51,646 nt of DNA, taken from positions 1-51,646 of the forward strand of contig JAETSA010000012.1 in NCBI GenBank assembly GCA_021769885.1. Reading direction: 5' to 3'. This DNA is from Bacillota bacterium. GTDB lineage: Bacteria; Bacillota; Clostridia; Oscillospirales; Acutalibacteraceae. The position numbers and the translations under genes are program-made. Positions 41,802 through 48,986 of this stretch are shown piece after piece (positions within the stretch are counted from its first letter, which is position 1; every line of letters begins with the position of its first letter). The notes under the pieces are model-generated. The model was not told the origin of the DNA, ran no database searches, and saw nothing but the letters and a program-made list of their open reading frames with translations.

Positions 41802-43273
41802 AGCTGTTCACCCACGCGCGGCTCGGTTACCGTTTCAATGCCGCGCTGGTGCTTGATGCGCCGCACCTCTTCCGCTTTCCAATCGTCGTCTTTGGAAGAG
41901 CCCCAAAGCTCATCTACCTGCGTTTCAATGCTCATCGTGATGCCTGCCGCCGCTTTTGTGACGGTTTCGACACGGCTGTCAAAATCGGGTGCGCCGTATT
42001 CTCCGAATGCCACAGTCGGTGTGTAATTCCCGACAGAACGTGAACACATTTGGTCATAGGTCATTAAAACAGCGGCAATCAGCTGAGGCAGACAGACTTC
42101 TAACTTCCCTGTAATGCTGTTTCGCGTGGCGGCGGTAACGTCCTTTTTCTCGCGCTGTGCGTCCGCAGAGGACATTTTGCCGATGTCAATGCCGAGTGTC
42201 GCAGGTGATACGATTCCTTGCAGACACAAGTCCAGCGCGGTGGTATATCCCGCAAGCAGTGCATCATAGGGGATTTCGGGCTGTATGACCTGTATTTTAT
42301 CATTTACAGCGCCTGCTGTTTCACTAACGACGTTTTCCACGGATATGTATTCATTGTCGAACGGATTCTGCGGTTTCAGAGAGCCGTTGAACACATCACG
42401 CGGAATCAAGGCTTCGGGGATATATTTCTGTGCGCGTCCCTTGCGGAATGCATCCACCCATTGGGAAAGGATTTCATCAAACATATCGAGTGCGTCCACC
42501 TTGCTTTCGAGCAGAGGCTTGCCGCGTACGGGGACGCGTAGATTGTCAAACACGCGAAACGGCACCGCCATCATATAGTCACCGTCAAATTCGACAGGCT
42601 TTAAATCGGCGGTCTCCTCTAACACGGATAAATCCACCTCGCGGTCGCCGTCAAACAAAGTGTATGTGACACTCCCTTTTCGGTAGCTTTCTTTCAGGCG
42701 GTAGGTTTTACGCTTTTTATAAAAATCTGTGTAAAAATCGATACCGCTGACAATGCCGTGCGCGCTTACATAATCCACCCTGTCCGCTGTATAAAATTCC
42801 ACAATCGGGTAGGGCGACACGGCTTTGTCAATCGAGATTTTCCACGCGCCGTCGCCGCTTGAGAGCGCACCGACAATGCCGGCGCCGACAATATCCGGGA
42901 ATTGAAACTCGGGTCGGGCGTTCAGTTCTTCCCATACGTCTTTGCCTGCGTCGTTCAGAAAGTCCACTTGGTCGAGGTCGTTTTTTACGAGATAAGCAAG
43001 CGTATCAATGATAATGGCGGGCAGTCCGCTGTGCAGCTTGCGCACATTCCCGCTCGTGGGCGTTGCCCAAAATCGGGCGCGCACGGTCTTATCGTTCGCC
43101 GTCTGCATATAGAACTGATTTAATTCCGCCGCATTGCCGCGATACCACAACAGCCCCTCTGCCGCGCGCATTTCGAACGGCAGGGATTCATACAGGCTGA
43201 CGCCCGTCAAGGGGGCGGGTTGAATATCCAGCCAATTTTTTATCATTGTTTTCATCCTTTCAGAGAATTTCAC
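41798..43273 (-). CDS. Phage portal protein (SPP1 Gp6-like)
   Basis: The portal forms the dodecameric ring through which DNA enters the head. The 491 residues fit the Gp6 group: an alpha/beta N-terminal part, a long region with FRVFDNLRVPVRGKPLLESKVDALDMFDEILSQWVDAFRKG (about 225-265), and a C-terminal helical crown region with SADAQREKKDVTAATRNSI, typical of portal stems. It lies between terL and the minor capsid gene with 4-bp overlaps on both sides, the standard order of packaging genes. Confidence 0.85.
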   Translation of the reverse strand: MKFSERMKTMIKNWLDIQPAPLTGVSLYESLPFEMRAAEGLLWYRGNAAELNQFYMQTANDKTVRARFWATPTSGNVRKLHSGLPAIIIDTLAYLVKNDLDQVDFLNDAGKDVWEELNARPEFQFPDIVGAGIVGALSSGDGAWKISIDKAVSPYPIVEFYTADRVDYVSAHGIVSGIDFYTDFYKKRKTYRLKESYRKGSVTYTLFDGDREVDLSVLEETADLKPVEFDGDYMMAVPFRVFDNLRVPVRGKPLLESKVDALDMFDEILSQWVDAFRKGRAQKYIPEALIPRDVFNGSLKPQNPFDNEYISVENVVSETAGAVNDKIQVIQPEIPYDALLAGYTTALDLCLQGIVSPATLGIDIGKMSSADAQREKKDVTAATRNSITGKLEVCLPQLIAAVLMTYDQMCSRSVGNYTPTVAFGEYGAPDFDSRVETVTKAAAGITMSIETQVDELWGSSKDDDWKAEEVRRIKHQRGIETVTEPRVGEQL

Positions 43274-44595
43274 TTTACTGTCACACTCCCAATTTTATCT
43301 TTAAACGGCAGCCACGAGTATTGGTCGGCGTTTATGGTGTGGTCGTTGCCGTCCTCGGGTGCGTCCTTATCCTCCTGCCAGCTGTACAGGTTCAATTCAT
43401 CGATGTTGTCCTTGCAGTTTTCACCGACAATCAAATAGTCACCGTGTGCCATCCAACCGCTTTGCAGTTTGATTCGATTCAATATCGTTGTCTTTTTCCA
43501 CGCGGGATTAAAGTTGTACAGAAGCCCGTGCGCCCGTTTGTACTTTTGGCACTCCAAAATCGTGCCTGTATCCGCAGAATCAATGAACACATTCCGCGCA
43601 AGTCCCCATTTTTCGCTGTTGTATTCTAAAAATTCCGTCAAAAGTGGTGGAATATCGCTCGGGGACAGCGGCGTTTTGCGGTCTCGGTTGTTGTATACAA
43701 CGCAGTCCAATGTGATTTTCTTTCTGTCGCGTGTAAATCCCGTGAATACAAACGAAATTTTGTCGGGAGATTTCTGCGAATACGAGGTATCCACACCGCA
43801 AGAAAAAAGGACGAAGTCCATTGTCTTGGCTTCGTCCTCGGTTATGATGTTTTTCTCCTGCAAATCGAACACAAGACCCGTTGCGCGTCCGCGCAGACCT
43901 AAAATTTTGTTTTTGTAGAGCTTTGACCCCTTCGGTGCGCCGCTCAACAGCTGCGCACGCTTTTCGGCGGTCAGCCCCGCGTTATCGTCAAAGGTGAAAT
44001 ACCAATGCACCCAATTTTCTTTTGGTTCTTCGCAAAGCTGTTTCAGAAGCTCCTCGGGCGTGCCGTCGCGCCATCTTGCAAGCGGTCGGCAATGATTGAT
44101 GTATTCCGCATATATCGGCAAATCGGGCGCATCCGGGTTTAAGGTCATCATCATATAGTCATAGCGAATGGAAATCTCGCGGATGAACTCCATATCGGCG
44201 ATGTTTGCCTCGTCAATATACACACAGCCGTACTGCCCGCCGAGAGCCTTTTTCCACCGTGCCTTGTTGTCGTAGCCCAAAACATAGATAACCTTTTCGC
44301 CGTTCGGCGTACGGTACAGCAAATGCGGCAGGGTGACCTGTCCCGCGCCCGAGGGCTTGTACTCTACCAATGCGCCGAACACATCACAAATGCCGAGCTC
44401 TGCATTGATTACGTTCTTTTCAAGCGTCCCGAGGTCAAGCCCCGACAGCACGTGAAAACGTTTCTCGCTGTCGGCTACGCGCAGCATAAACTTCACCACG
44501 CCGACAGTAGTCTTTCCCGCAAAGGTCGTGCCCTCTAAGACTTCCAGCTTTGCGTCTGACTGCAAAAAGTCCAAATATTTCGGTGACAGAATCAT
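43270..44595 (-). CDS. terL: Phage terminase large subunit
   Basis: TerL is the ATP-driven packaging motor and nuclease. The 441 residues have a Walker A EGTTFAGKTT (21-30), Walker B VYIDEAN (125-131), a coupling TLNPD segment (about 150-154), and a C-terminal RNase H-like nuclease beginning CGVDTSYS (about 268). This is the PBSX-type group. The start and stop overlap terS and portal by 4 bp. It is complete. Confidence 0.92.
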   Translation of the reverse strand: MILSPKYLDFLQSDAKLEVLEGTTFAGKTTVGVVKFMLRVADSEKRFHVLSGLDLGTLEKNVINAELGICDVFGALVEYKPSGAGQVTLPHLLYRTPNGEKVIYVLGYDNKARWKKALGGQYGCVYIDEANIADMEFIREISIRYDYMMMTLNPDAPDLPIYAEYINHCRPLARWRDGTPEELLKQLCEEPKENWVHWYFTFDDNAGLTAEKRAQLLSGAPKGSKLYKNKILGLRGRATGLVFDLQEKNIITEDEAKTMDFVLFSCGVDTSYSQKSPDKISFVFTGFTRDRKKITLDCVVYNNRDRKTPLSPSDIPPLLTEFLEYNSEKWGLARNVFIDSADTGTILECQKYKRAHGLLYNFNPAWKKTTILNRIKLQSGWMAHGDYLIVGENCKDNIDELNLYSWQEDKDAPEDGNDHTINADQYSWLPFKDKIGSVTVK

Positions 44596-45071
44596 TGTGC
44601 GTCCGCACTCCTGCTTTTGAGCTGTTCGAGTATCGCCGAAAGCTCGCCGTTGCCTGTTTCCACATTGCCCGAATGCTCAATTTTATTCGTGAACATCGCA
44701 AGATGCTTGCCGAGCAATTCCAACGCCCGCAGTGCGCCTTTTGAGTCAAAGGCATAGGTGCCCGTTTCTTTGTACTCGCCCGCTTCGTAGTCCCATTCCG
44801 TGACGGGCTTTTTCTGCATACATCGGTCATATACATCCATCAAATTTAAAAGCACCGACGCTTTCGTCAGTGCCGTTTTTTCAAGCTGTTCTTTTTGTAT
44901 CGCGCGCACACGCGAGAGCACCTTGGCATTTTTCAACAGCCTTGACGCCTGTGATGCGGCTGTGCTTTCCGAATATCCCGCCCGCTTCGCCGCATTCGTG
45001 CCGTTGTAGTCCACGGCATATTCTTGGCAAAAGCGTTCCTGCTGCGGGGTGAGGGGTGTGGGTTTGGGCAT
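44592..45071 (-). CDS. terS: Phage terminase small subunit
   Basis: TerS recognises the phage DNA for packaging. The 159 residues start MPKPTPLTPQQERFCQEYAVDYNGTNAAKRAGY, a strong signature of the family's helix-turn-helix domain, followed by an oligomerisation region. ATG 45071 follows AAAGGAG at 8 nt. A longer frame reaching 45248 has no ribosome site. It is the first gene of terS-terL-portal-min_cap, preceded by 1.2 kb with little coding sequence. Confidence 0.9.
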   Translation of the reverse strand: MPKPTPLTPQQERFCQEYAVDYNGTNAAKRAGYSESTAASQASRLLKNAKVLSRVRAIQKEQLEKTALTKASVLLNLMDVYDRCMQKKPVTEWDYEAGEYKETGTYAFDSKGALRALELLGKHLAMFTNKIEHSGNVETGNGELSAILEQLKSRSADAQ

Positions 45072-45237
45072 TGGAGGGACTCCTTTCTGTGGGGTGGGGG
45101 GGTATGCTGTGATTTTGGGGCATAAAATGTGTTCCAAATTCCCAGAATAAAGCATCGGCATTTTATATAATAAATGTTGTGAAAAGTCACATTTTATGTT
45201 CGCATATACAAAATGTTGCTTTGGGGATGAAATTTGC

Positions 45238-45266
45238 TTGACAATCAACCTCTATTTTTATAGAAT
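45238..45266 (+). promoter_or_regulatory. Plus-strand promoter in the phage noncoding segment
   Basis: TTGACA at 45238-45243, 17-bp spacer, TAGAAT at 45261-45266. It points away from the phage genes and is followed by no open frame before the terminator at 45610. Confidence 0.6.
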
Positions 45267-45272
45267 AACGGT

Positions 45273-45645
45273 GCAGTCTACAAAGTGAATATCAATTCAT
45301 TTGCAACATATATAGTTGAAATTTGTTCAACTTTTATATTTTATTTGATATTTTTATTTTATGTATTATTCGATTATCGTAAATTTCATACAAAAATCAG
45401 AATATTATAACTGACAATAGATAAGAGTTGTTAGTAGCTGTTTTTTGTAATGAGCAGTATTATGGAGCGTGATAATATGGGCATTAAATACCCTTTACTC
45501 AATTACAGCGACCATCTTACGTACGCTTAGTTCGCTTTTAGCGCGCTACCCTGTACGTGAGTAATTTTGTGGTACTCTGCACAGGGTGGATGGGCATCTC
45601 GTGTTAAGCGACCTTTCCACTTGTATGGTGGAAAGGTCTTTTTGC
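45273..45645 (+). ncRNA. Candidate structured RNA in the phage element
   Basis: About 370 nt without a gene lie between a plus promoter and a strong terminator (GACCTTTCCAC/GTGGAAAGGTC, 45610-45638, then TTTTT). The 3' part folds: an outer stem CGCTTA/TAAGCG (45524-45529 with 45605-45610) encloses CGC/GCG (45533-45543) and a long hairpin CCCTGT...GAGTA/TACTC...ACAGGG (45549-45586). The 5' 150 nt are AT-rich with a weak AGTTGAA/TTCAACT hairpin. I do not recognise the RNA class. Confidence 0.5.
45610..45643 (+). terminator. Terminator of the candidate phage RNA
   Basis: 11-bp stem GACCTTTCCAC/GTGGAAAGGTC, loop TTGTATG, then a T-run. Confidence 0.85.
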
Positions 45646-45722
45646 TTATATAAAAAAGTTTGTAAGAACCATATAGGAGTTGAACGCTGGCACACTTTAT
45701 AGTATTTTCTACCATCTATCGA

Positions 45723-45759
45723 TAAAAAATGAGTCCATAGCCGCTAACTATGGACTCAT
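45723..45759 (-). terminator. Minus-strand hairpin terminator
   Basis: Perfect stem ATGAGTCCATAG/CTATGGACTCAT with a 7-nt loop. On the minus strand it is followed by six T. It could end an RNA antisense to the small gene at 45810, or shield terS from upstream transcription. Confidence 0.6.
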
Positions 45760-45809
45760 CACAAAGAACTTCTTTCCGTTACACCCGTTACGCTGGAAAG
45801 GAGATTCTT

Positions 45810-45977
45810 ATGTTCAACTTTTCCGAAAACCTTATTTGCGCATGTCTCTTTCTGTTTCTGAAGTTTTTTATGGAAGAATTTCTTTCTGAGAGATTTCAGG
45901 ATTTGCCACCCAAAGTGAAATACACAATATTTATCGCCATTGTTCTAGTTGTTTTTCTAAAATTTTCTTCAGCGTAG
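45810..45977 (+). CDS. Small membrane protein in the phage element
   Basis: A 55-residue protein, MFNFSENLICACLFLFLKF..., with a first hydrophobic stretch (about 8-20), a charged middle (MEEFLSERFQDLPPKVKY) and a second hydrophobic helix (about 39-53). I do not recognise it. ATG 45810 has AAAGGAGA close upstream; CTTTCC before it could pair with the ribosome site GGAAAG and hold back translation. It is encoded against the direction of all other phage genes and lies inside a 13-bp inverted repeat, with a minus-strand terminator upstream. A holin-like or toxin-like membrane peptide would fit; neither is shown. Confidence 0.5.
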   Translation: MFNFSENLICACLFLFLKFFMEEFLSERFQDLPPKVKYTIFIAIVLVVFLKFSSA

Positions 45978-46059
45978 GGCAAGTAGACATAATATAATTA
46001 TTGCGTTATGCCAAATATTATGACGGATAGAAGTTCATATTTTATCGATAGAAATTCGG

Positions 46060-46099
46060 ACAGAGCAGTCTTGTCGTCTCCCGTACAAGACTGCTCTGT
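46060..46099. repeat. 14-bp hairpin
   Basis: ACAGAGCAGTCTTG pairs fully with CAAGACTGCTCTGT around a 12-nt loop. No T-run follows on either strand, so it is not an ordinary terminator. Confidence 0.7.
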
Positions 46100-46242
46100 T
46101 GCATTAACGGCAAACAATTGTAAGTATTATATCATAAATATGTCTTTGAATGAATATACAATTTTCACAAATTATACGTGCTAAAATTTGGCGGAATATG
46201 TTGTATTGCACATTTGAATTTTGTATGCTTTCCTATGTTATC

Positions 46243-46276
46243 AGTATAGCACATATAAAGCGGACAAAACGGACAA
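46243..46276 (-). promoter_or_regulatory. Candidate late promoter with repeated CGGACAA
   Basis: Minus strand extended -10 TGC-TATACT (46243-46250), with no good -35 but two CGGACAA copies at 46261-46267 and 46270-46276. This is the layout of a promoter that needs an activator, and the ArpU-like gene ends right beside it. Confidence 0.4.
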
Positions 46277-46278
46277 CT

Positions 46279-46728
46279 TTACTCTTCGCAGATATATCGG
46301 ATAACTTTTTTGCGCACACTGTCGGAAGTGTTCCCACCGCCGATTTTGCGGGCGACTTGTCCCCAAGTCAGCGTGTCTACAAAGCGATAGGTAAAAATTT
46401 GCCTTGTTTGGCTGTCGGGGATGGTTTGGATGAACTCCAAAAGCTTTTGCTTTTCCTGCTGCCGTTTGGCACGGATAGATTCGAGCAGTTGTTTTTCCTT
46501 TTCGATGGCTTCCACAGCGCTCTCAATCCGACTGTGCCCTGTACCTGCGCCGCCCGAAGACGGGAGGACGCAGGTTTCTTTTTTGCCCGTTTTGGGGTCT
46601 GTGTGTATGTACGTGGTGACATTCGGTGTGGCGTGCTCCGCCTGTGTATACAGCTCGGCGATACGCTCCTCTATCATACGGATTTCCCCGTCAATGTACC
46701 GCAGGTTGTTTAATTCTTTTAAGGTCAC
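46279..46728 (-). CDS. ArpU-like phage late transcription regulator
   Basis: The 149 residues have an N-terminal coiled region, a middle linker (PSSGGAGTGHSRIE), a long helix (EAIEKEKQLLESIRAKRQQEKQKLLEFI) and a C-terminal helix-turn-helix like sigma region 4 (RQIFTYRFVDTLTWGQVARKIG). Such proteins (ArpU/DUF1492-like) lie before terS in many Firmicutes phages and are thought to turn on late genes. The start is GTG 46728 with GAGGTG 5 nt upstream. It is the last gene before the noncoding segment that leads to terS. Confidence 0.78.
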   Translation of the reverse strand: MTLKELNNLRYIDGEIRMIEERIAELYTQAEHATPNVTTYIHTDPKTGKKETCVLPSSGGAGTGHSRIESAVEAIEKEKQLLESIRAKRQQEKQKLLEFIQTIPDSQTRQIFTYRFVDTLTWGQVARKIGGGNTSDSVRKKVIRYICEE

Positions 46729-46737
46729 ATTCCCACC

Positions 46738-46890
46738 TCATTTCTTTTCCCAATGCACGGGAAATATGTGCTTGCAGCATTCGCTGCTCTTGGAATGCTG
46801 ACAAATCCCATTCAGATTGTGCTTGCAATTTTCACAGCGTTTGCCTATAATGTTTTCTGCAATGATTTGCATTATGTATTTTAACTTCAT
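46738..46890 (-). CDS. 50-residue cysteine-rich phage protein
   Basis: A small gene encoding MKLKYIMQIIAENIIGKRC... with six cysteines (CENC, then GIC, then ECC with adjacent His) that could bind a metal ion. GGAGGAGGTG is 8 nt before ATG, a very strong ribosome site. It sits tightly between the Lar-like and ArpU-like genes. I do not recognise the family. Conserved cysteines and good spacing argue that it is real despite its length. Confidence 0.65.
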   Translation of the reverse strand: MKLKYIMQIIAENIIGKRCENCKHNLNGICQHSKSSECCKHIFPVHWEKK

Positions 46891-46897
46891 TCGCCGT

Positions 46898-47146
46898 TCA
46901 CCTCCTCCGATTCCACTCGGACACAGCCAACTCTCTGTCGTCCCTCGTAAATTCGATATTCCCGTCCCGATCTAAACAAAACTCAATTTTATACCGTTCC
47001 GGCAACTGCATATCACACCCTGTGCAACAGATTTCAAAATCAAATCCAACCCCATCGCGTGACGAATTGTGTGTGGCAGCTATAAATCTTGCTTTACTTC
47101 CACAAAACGGACAGGGTTTTAACGGCTTTAATGTTTTTCGATTCAT
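46898..47146 (-). CDS. Lar-like restriction alleviation protein
   Basis: The 82 residues begin with LKPLKPCPFCGSKARF and have a second cysteine pair (CCTGC) and the C-terminal SEWNRRR, the pattern of Lar-family zinc-ribbon proteins common in phages. Rac Lar modulates host restriction; whether this one does is not shown. It overlaps the gene before by 4 bp (ATGA). Confidence 0.75.
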   Translation of the reverse strand: MNRKTLKPLKPCPFCGSKARFIAATHNSSRDGVGFDFEICCTGCDMQLPERYKIEFCLDRDGNIEFTRDDRELAVSEWNRRR

Positions 47147-47406
47147 TCTTTATTTACCTCATTCAAATACGTTTCAAACAAATCATAGGATAGAAATACG
47201 GAACATTCTCTAAGCGCTGTTTTTTGCATATCGCGGATAGATACGAACACATAATTATCAAACAACTGCTTTATGATATCCTGACCGATAACCAGCGGAA
47301 TTGTACCGTTGTAACAGATGAGCTCGTCCTTGTTGCTTATGTATTCTCCGAAAAATTCCGTGACCCGTTCACGGAATAACAATGCGTTATCCATTCCCCA
47401 TACCAT
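47143..47406 (-). CDS. Hypothetical phage protein
   Basis: An 87-residue soluble protein (MVWGMDNALLFRERVTEFF...) that I do not recognise. ATG 47394 (MDNALLF) is an alternative start; neither has a well-placed ribosome site, and the start lies inside the end of the YopX gene, so re-initiation after YopX is likely. It overlaps the Lar-like gene by 4 bp. Confidence 0.6.
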   Translation of the reverse strand: MVWGMDNALLFRERVTEFFGEYISNKDELICYNGTIPLVIGQDIIKQLFDNYVFVSIRDMQKTALRECSVFLSYDLFETYLNEVNKE

Positions 47407-47782
47407 CCAATAATTCGGGATTGTCGTGGATGTTACCGATGACCTTAGATAAACACGCGCCTTTCAGATACGGTTTGTCACGTGCGCCGTTGATTCGCCA
47501 AAAAGAGCCGTCTTTAAATTTCACAATATCCATTACAGCACCGAGATAATCCATCGGGGTCGCTAAAACATCCCCCTCGAAAATCTTGTTGCCGTTCTTG
47601 TCCGTCGAGCCGGTATATTGCCCGACAGTTTCGGGGATAACCTCATACGCAATCGGGTTGCCGAAAGAATCGGAAATGTACCATTTGATGCCCTGATTGG
47701 CAAGCAGACCGTATACCCAATCGCCTTTACGGTGATTCATTGTATTCTGATTCAACTTCCCTCTGAATAAAATCTCACGCAT
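47387..47782 (-). CDS. YopX family phage protein
   Basis: The 131 residues start MREILFRGKL and contain GDWVYGLL, the VGQYTGSTDKNGNKIFEGDVL signature (about 73-93) and a late IGNIHDNPELL, all typical of the YopX family found in phages and mobile elements. The function of the family is unknown. ATG 47782 follows GGAGGAAAAG. It lies in the early/middle gene block between the methyltransferase and the Lar-like gene. Confidence 0.9.
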   Translation of the reverse strand: MREILFRGKLNQNTMNHRKGDWVYGLLANQGIKWYISDSFGNPIAYEVIPETVGQYTGSTDKNGNKIFEGDVLATPMDYLGAVMDIVKFKDGSFWRINGARDKPYLKGACLSKVIGNIHDNPELLDGMGNG

Positions 47783-47794
47783 TCTTTTCCTCCG

Positions 47795-48423
47795 TTAAAA
47801 TAAATTCGTCTGTGCAATCTCTGCCTGCAGGCGTGTATTTGCCGATTCATAAAAATCCTTATTGATTTCAAACCCAACGTAATCAAAATGCATTCTGTGA
47901 CACGCAATCAGTGACGATGCCGAACCAACATGCGTATCTAAAATCTTATCTCCCGATTTTGCATAGTTTTGCAAAATCCATTCATATAGCTGTACGGGTT
48001 TCTGTGTTGGATGTATTCTGCTTTCATCTCGTATAAATTTGCGGAATGTTTTTGCGGTAATATCAAAATCAGTCCAAGCGTATTCGCACATTGAAAACGA
48101 AACACACTCTGACATATTCGGCTTGTCCCAAACAATAAACGATTTTGTTGGCGGTAATTCAAAATAATTTCCGCCCCAAATAATCGAATGTTTTGAAACA
48201 CGAAACAATTACGAAACAATTCATCAAAATAGGATTTATTCGGCGGAGCGCTATCCCAATTCGCTATCGGGTTGTTATTATTCTTTGCGTTTTTTCTCCG
48301 CCCCATATTTGTTTTAACATTGATTCCATATGGTGGGTCTACAATCGCCAAATCAAAATATTTGTCGGGGAACTGCTTCATTCCGTCCATACAGTCCATA
48401 TTATAGAATCCGAAATCAAGCAT
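47795..48423 (-). pseudogene. DNA adenine methyltransferase, frameshifted by 11-bp duplication
   Basis: A small phage-type N6-adenine methyltransferase in two frames. The first part (from ATG 48423, MLDFGFYNMDCMDGM) carries the catalytic DPPYGI motif. After FDELFR the frame changes, and the rest (VSKHSIIWGGNYFELP...HPTQKPVQLYEWIL...ILDTHVGSASSL) is in another frame. The cause is visible: ACGAAACAATT is present twice in tandem at 48200-48210 and 48211-48221. Removing one copy gives a single frame of about 205 residues. It may be a broken gene or one that switches by gain and loss of the repeat. Confidence 0.85.
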
Positions 48424-48628
48424 TGTGTTTATATCCTTTTCCATCCATTCTTGCCCCACAGTGCGGACAGAAGTTTGACAGTACGGTAAAAACATCTCCG
48501 TCGCTTTCCACGATGCTTAAGGGTCTTTCGAGGCACACAGAGCAGTGCGAAGGTGCATTTTCAGCATTGCCTGTCCAAATCCCGTGTTTTTTGCGTCTCT
48601 GAAAACGCTTTAAATTCAGATTTTTCAT
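48416..48628 (-). CDS. Small zinc-ribbon phage protein
   Basis: The 70 residues have a basic N-terminus (MKNLNLKRFQRRKK) and two cysteine pairs (CSVC and CPHCG), a zinc-ribbon pattern. AAAGGAG is 8 nt before ATG. It overlaps the start of the methyltransferase gene by 8 bp. The function is unknown. Confidence 0.7.
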   Translation of the reverse strand: MKNLNLKRFQRRKKHGIWTGNAENAPSHCSVCLERPLSIVESDGDVFTVLSNFCPHCGARMDGKGYKHNA

Positions 48629-48655
48629 AAAATACTCCTTTGTCTGTCATTTATT

Positions 48656-48963
48656 GTTAGACTGTCCAACACTAAAAATGCTCGAAACCCTTGATTCTAC
48701 GTGGGGTCTAACAGTCTAACGCAAATTTTCATAGTGTGTGAAGATTATATATATACGCGTATATACGTGTACACGTGAAAACTCCCCACACGAGACACAT
48801 ACCCCTGTTAGACACGTTAGACGGTTAGACCTTATATAAATATAATAAATATAAAATATTATTTTTTCTATATATATCAAGGGGTTTGGGGCTTTTGTAT
48901 CAGACTGTAAAGTCGTCTAACATTACGAAAATTATTGTTGGACTTTTTGGGTGATCGTTAGAC
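48656..48963. other. Iteron-rich candidate replication origin
   Basis: Eight exact copies of GTTAGAC or its complement (48656, 48706, 48714, 48807, 48816, 48824, 48915, 48957) and two with one change (48664, 48937) lie in 308 bp. They occur as close pairs and a triple. A 47-bp run of almost only A and T (48832-48878) lies beside the triple. The segment follows the DUF927 replication gene. Iterons plus an AT-rich block fit a phage origin. No gene is seen in 48629-48986. Confidence 0.6.
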
Positions 48964-48986
48964 CCTAATTTGTGATTCGGGATGAA

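Larger units (their letters stand above)
45715..46052. repeat. 13-bp inverted repeat around a small membrane gene
   Basis: TCTATCGATAAAA (45715-45727) and TTTTATCGATAGA (46040-46052) are perfect inverted copies, 312 bp apart. Between them are a 12-bp hairpin, ATGAGTCCATAG/CTATGGACTCAT (45729-45759), and the gene at 45810. A 14-bp hairpin (46060-46099) lies just outside. Confidence 0.75.

Noticed and set aside
45470-45645. The phage RNA candidate as 6S RNA, RNase P RNA, tmRNA or SRP RNA
   Set aside because: None of the conserved signatures that I know for these RNAs is visible.
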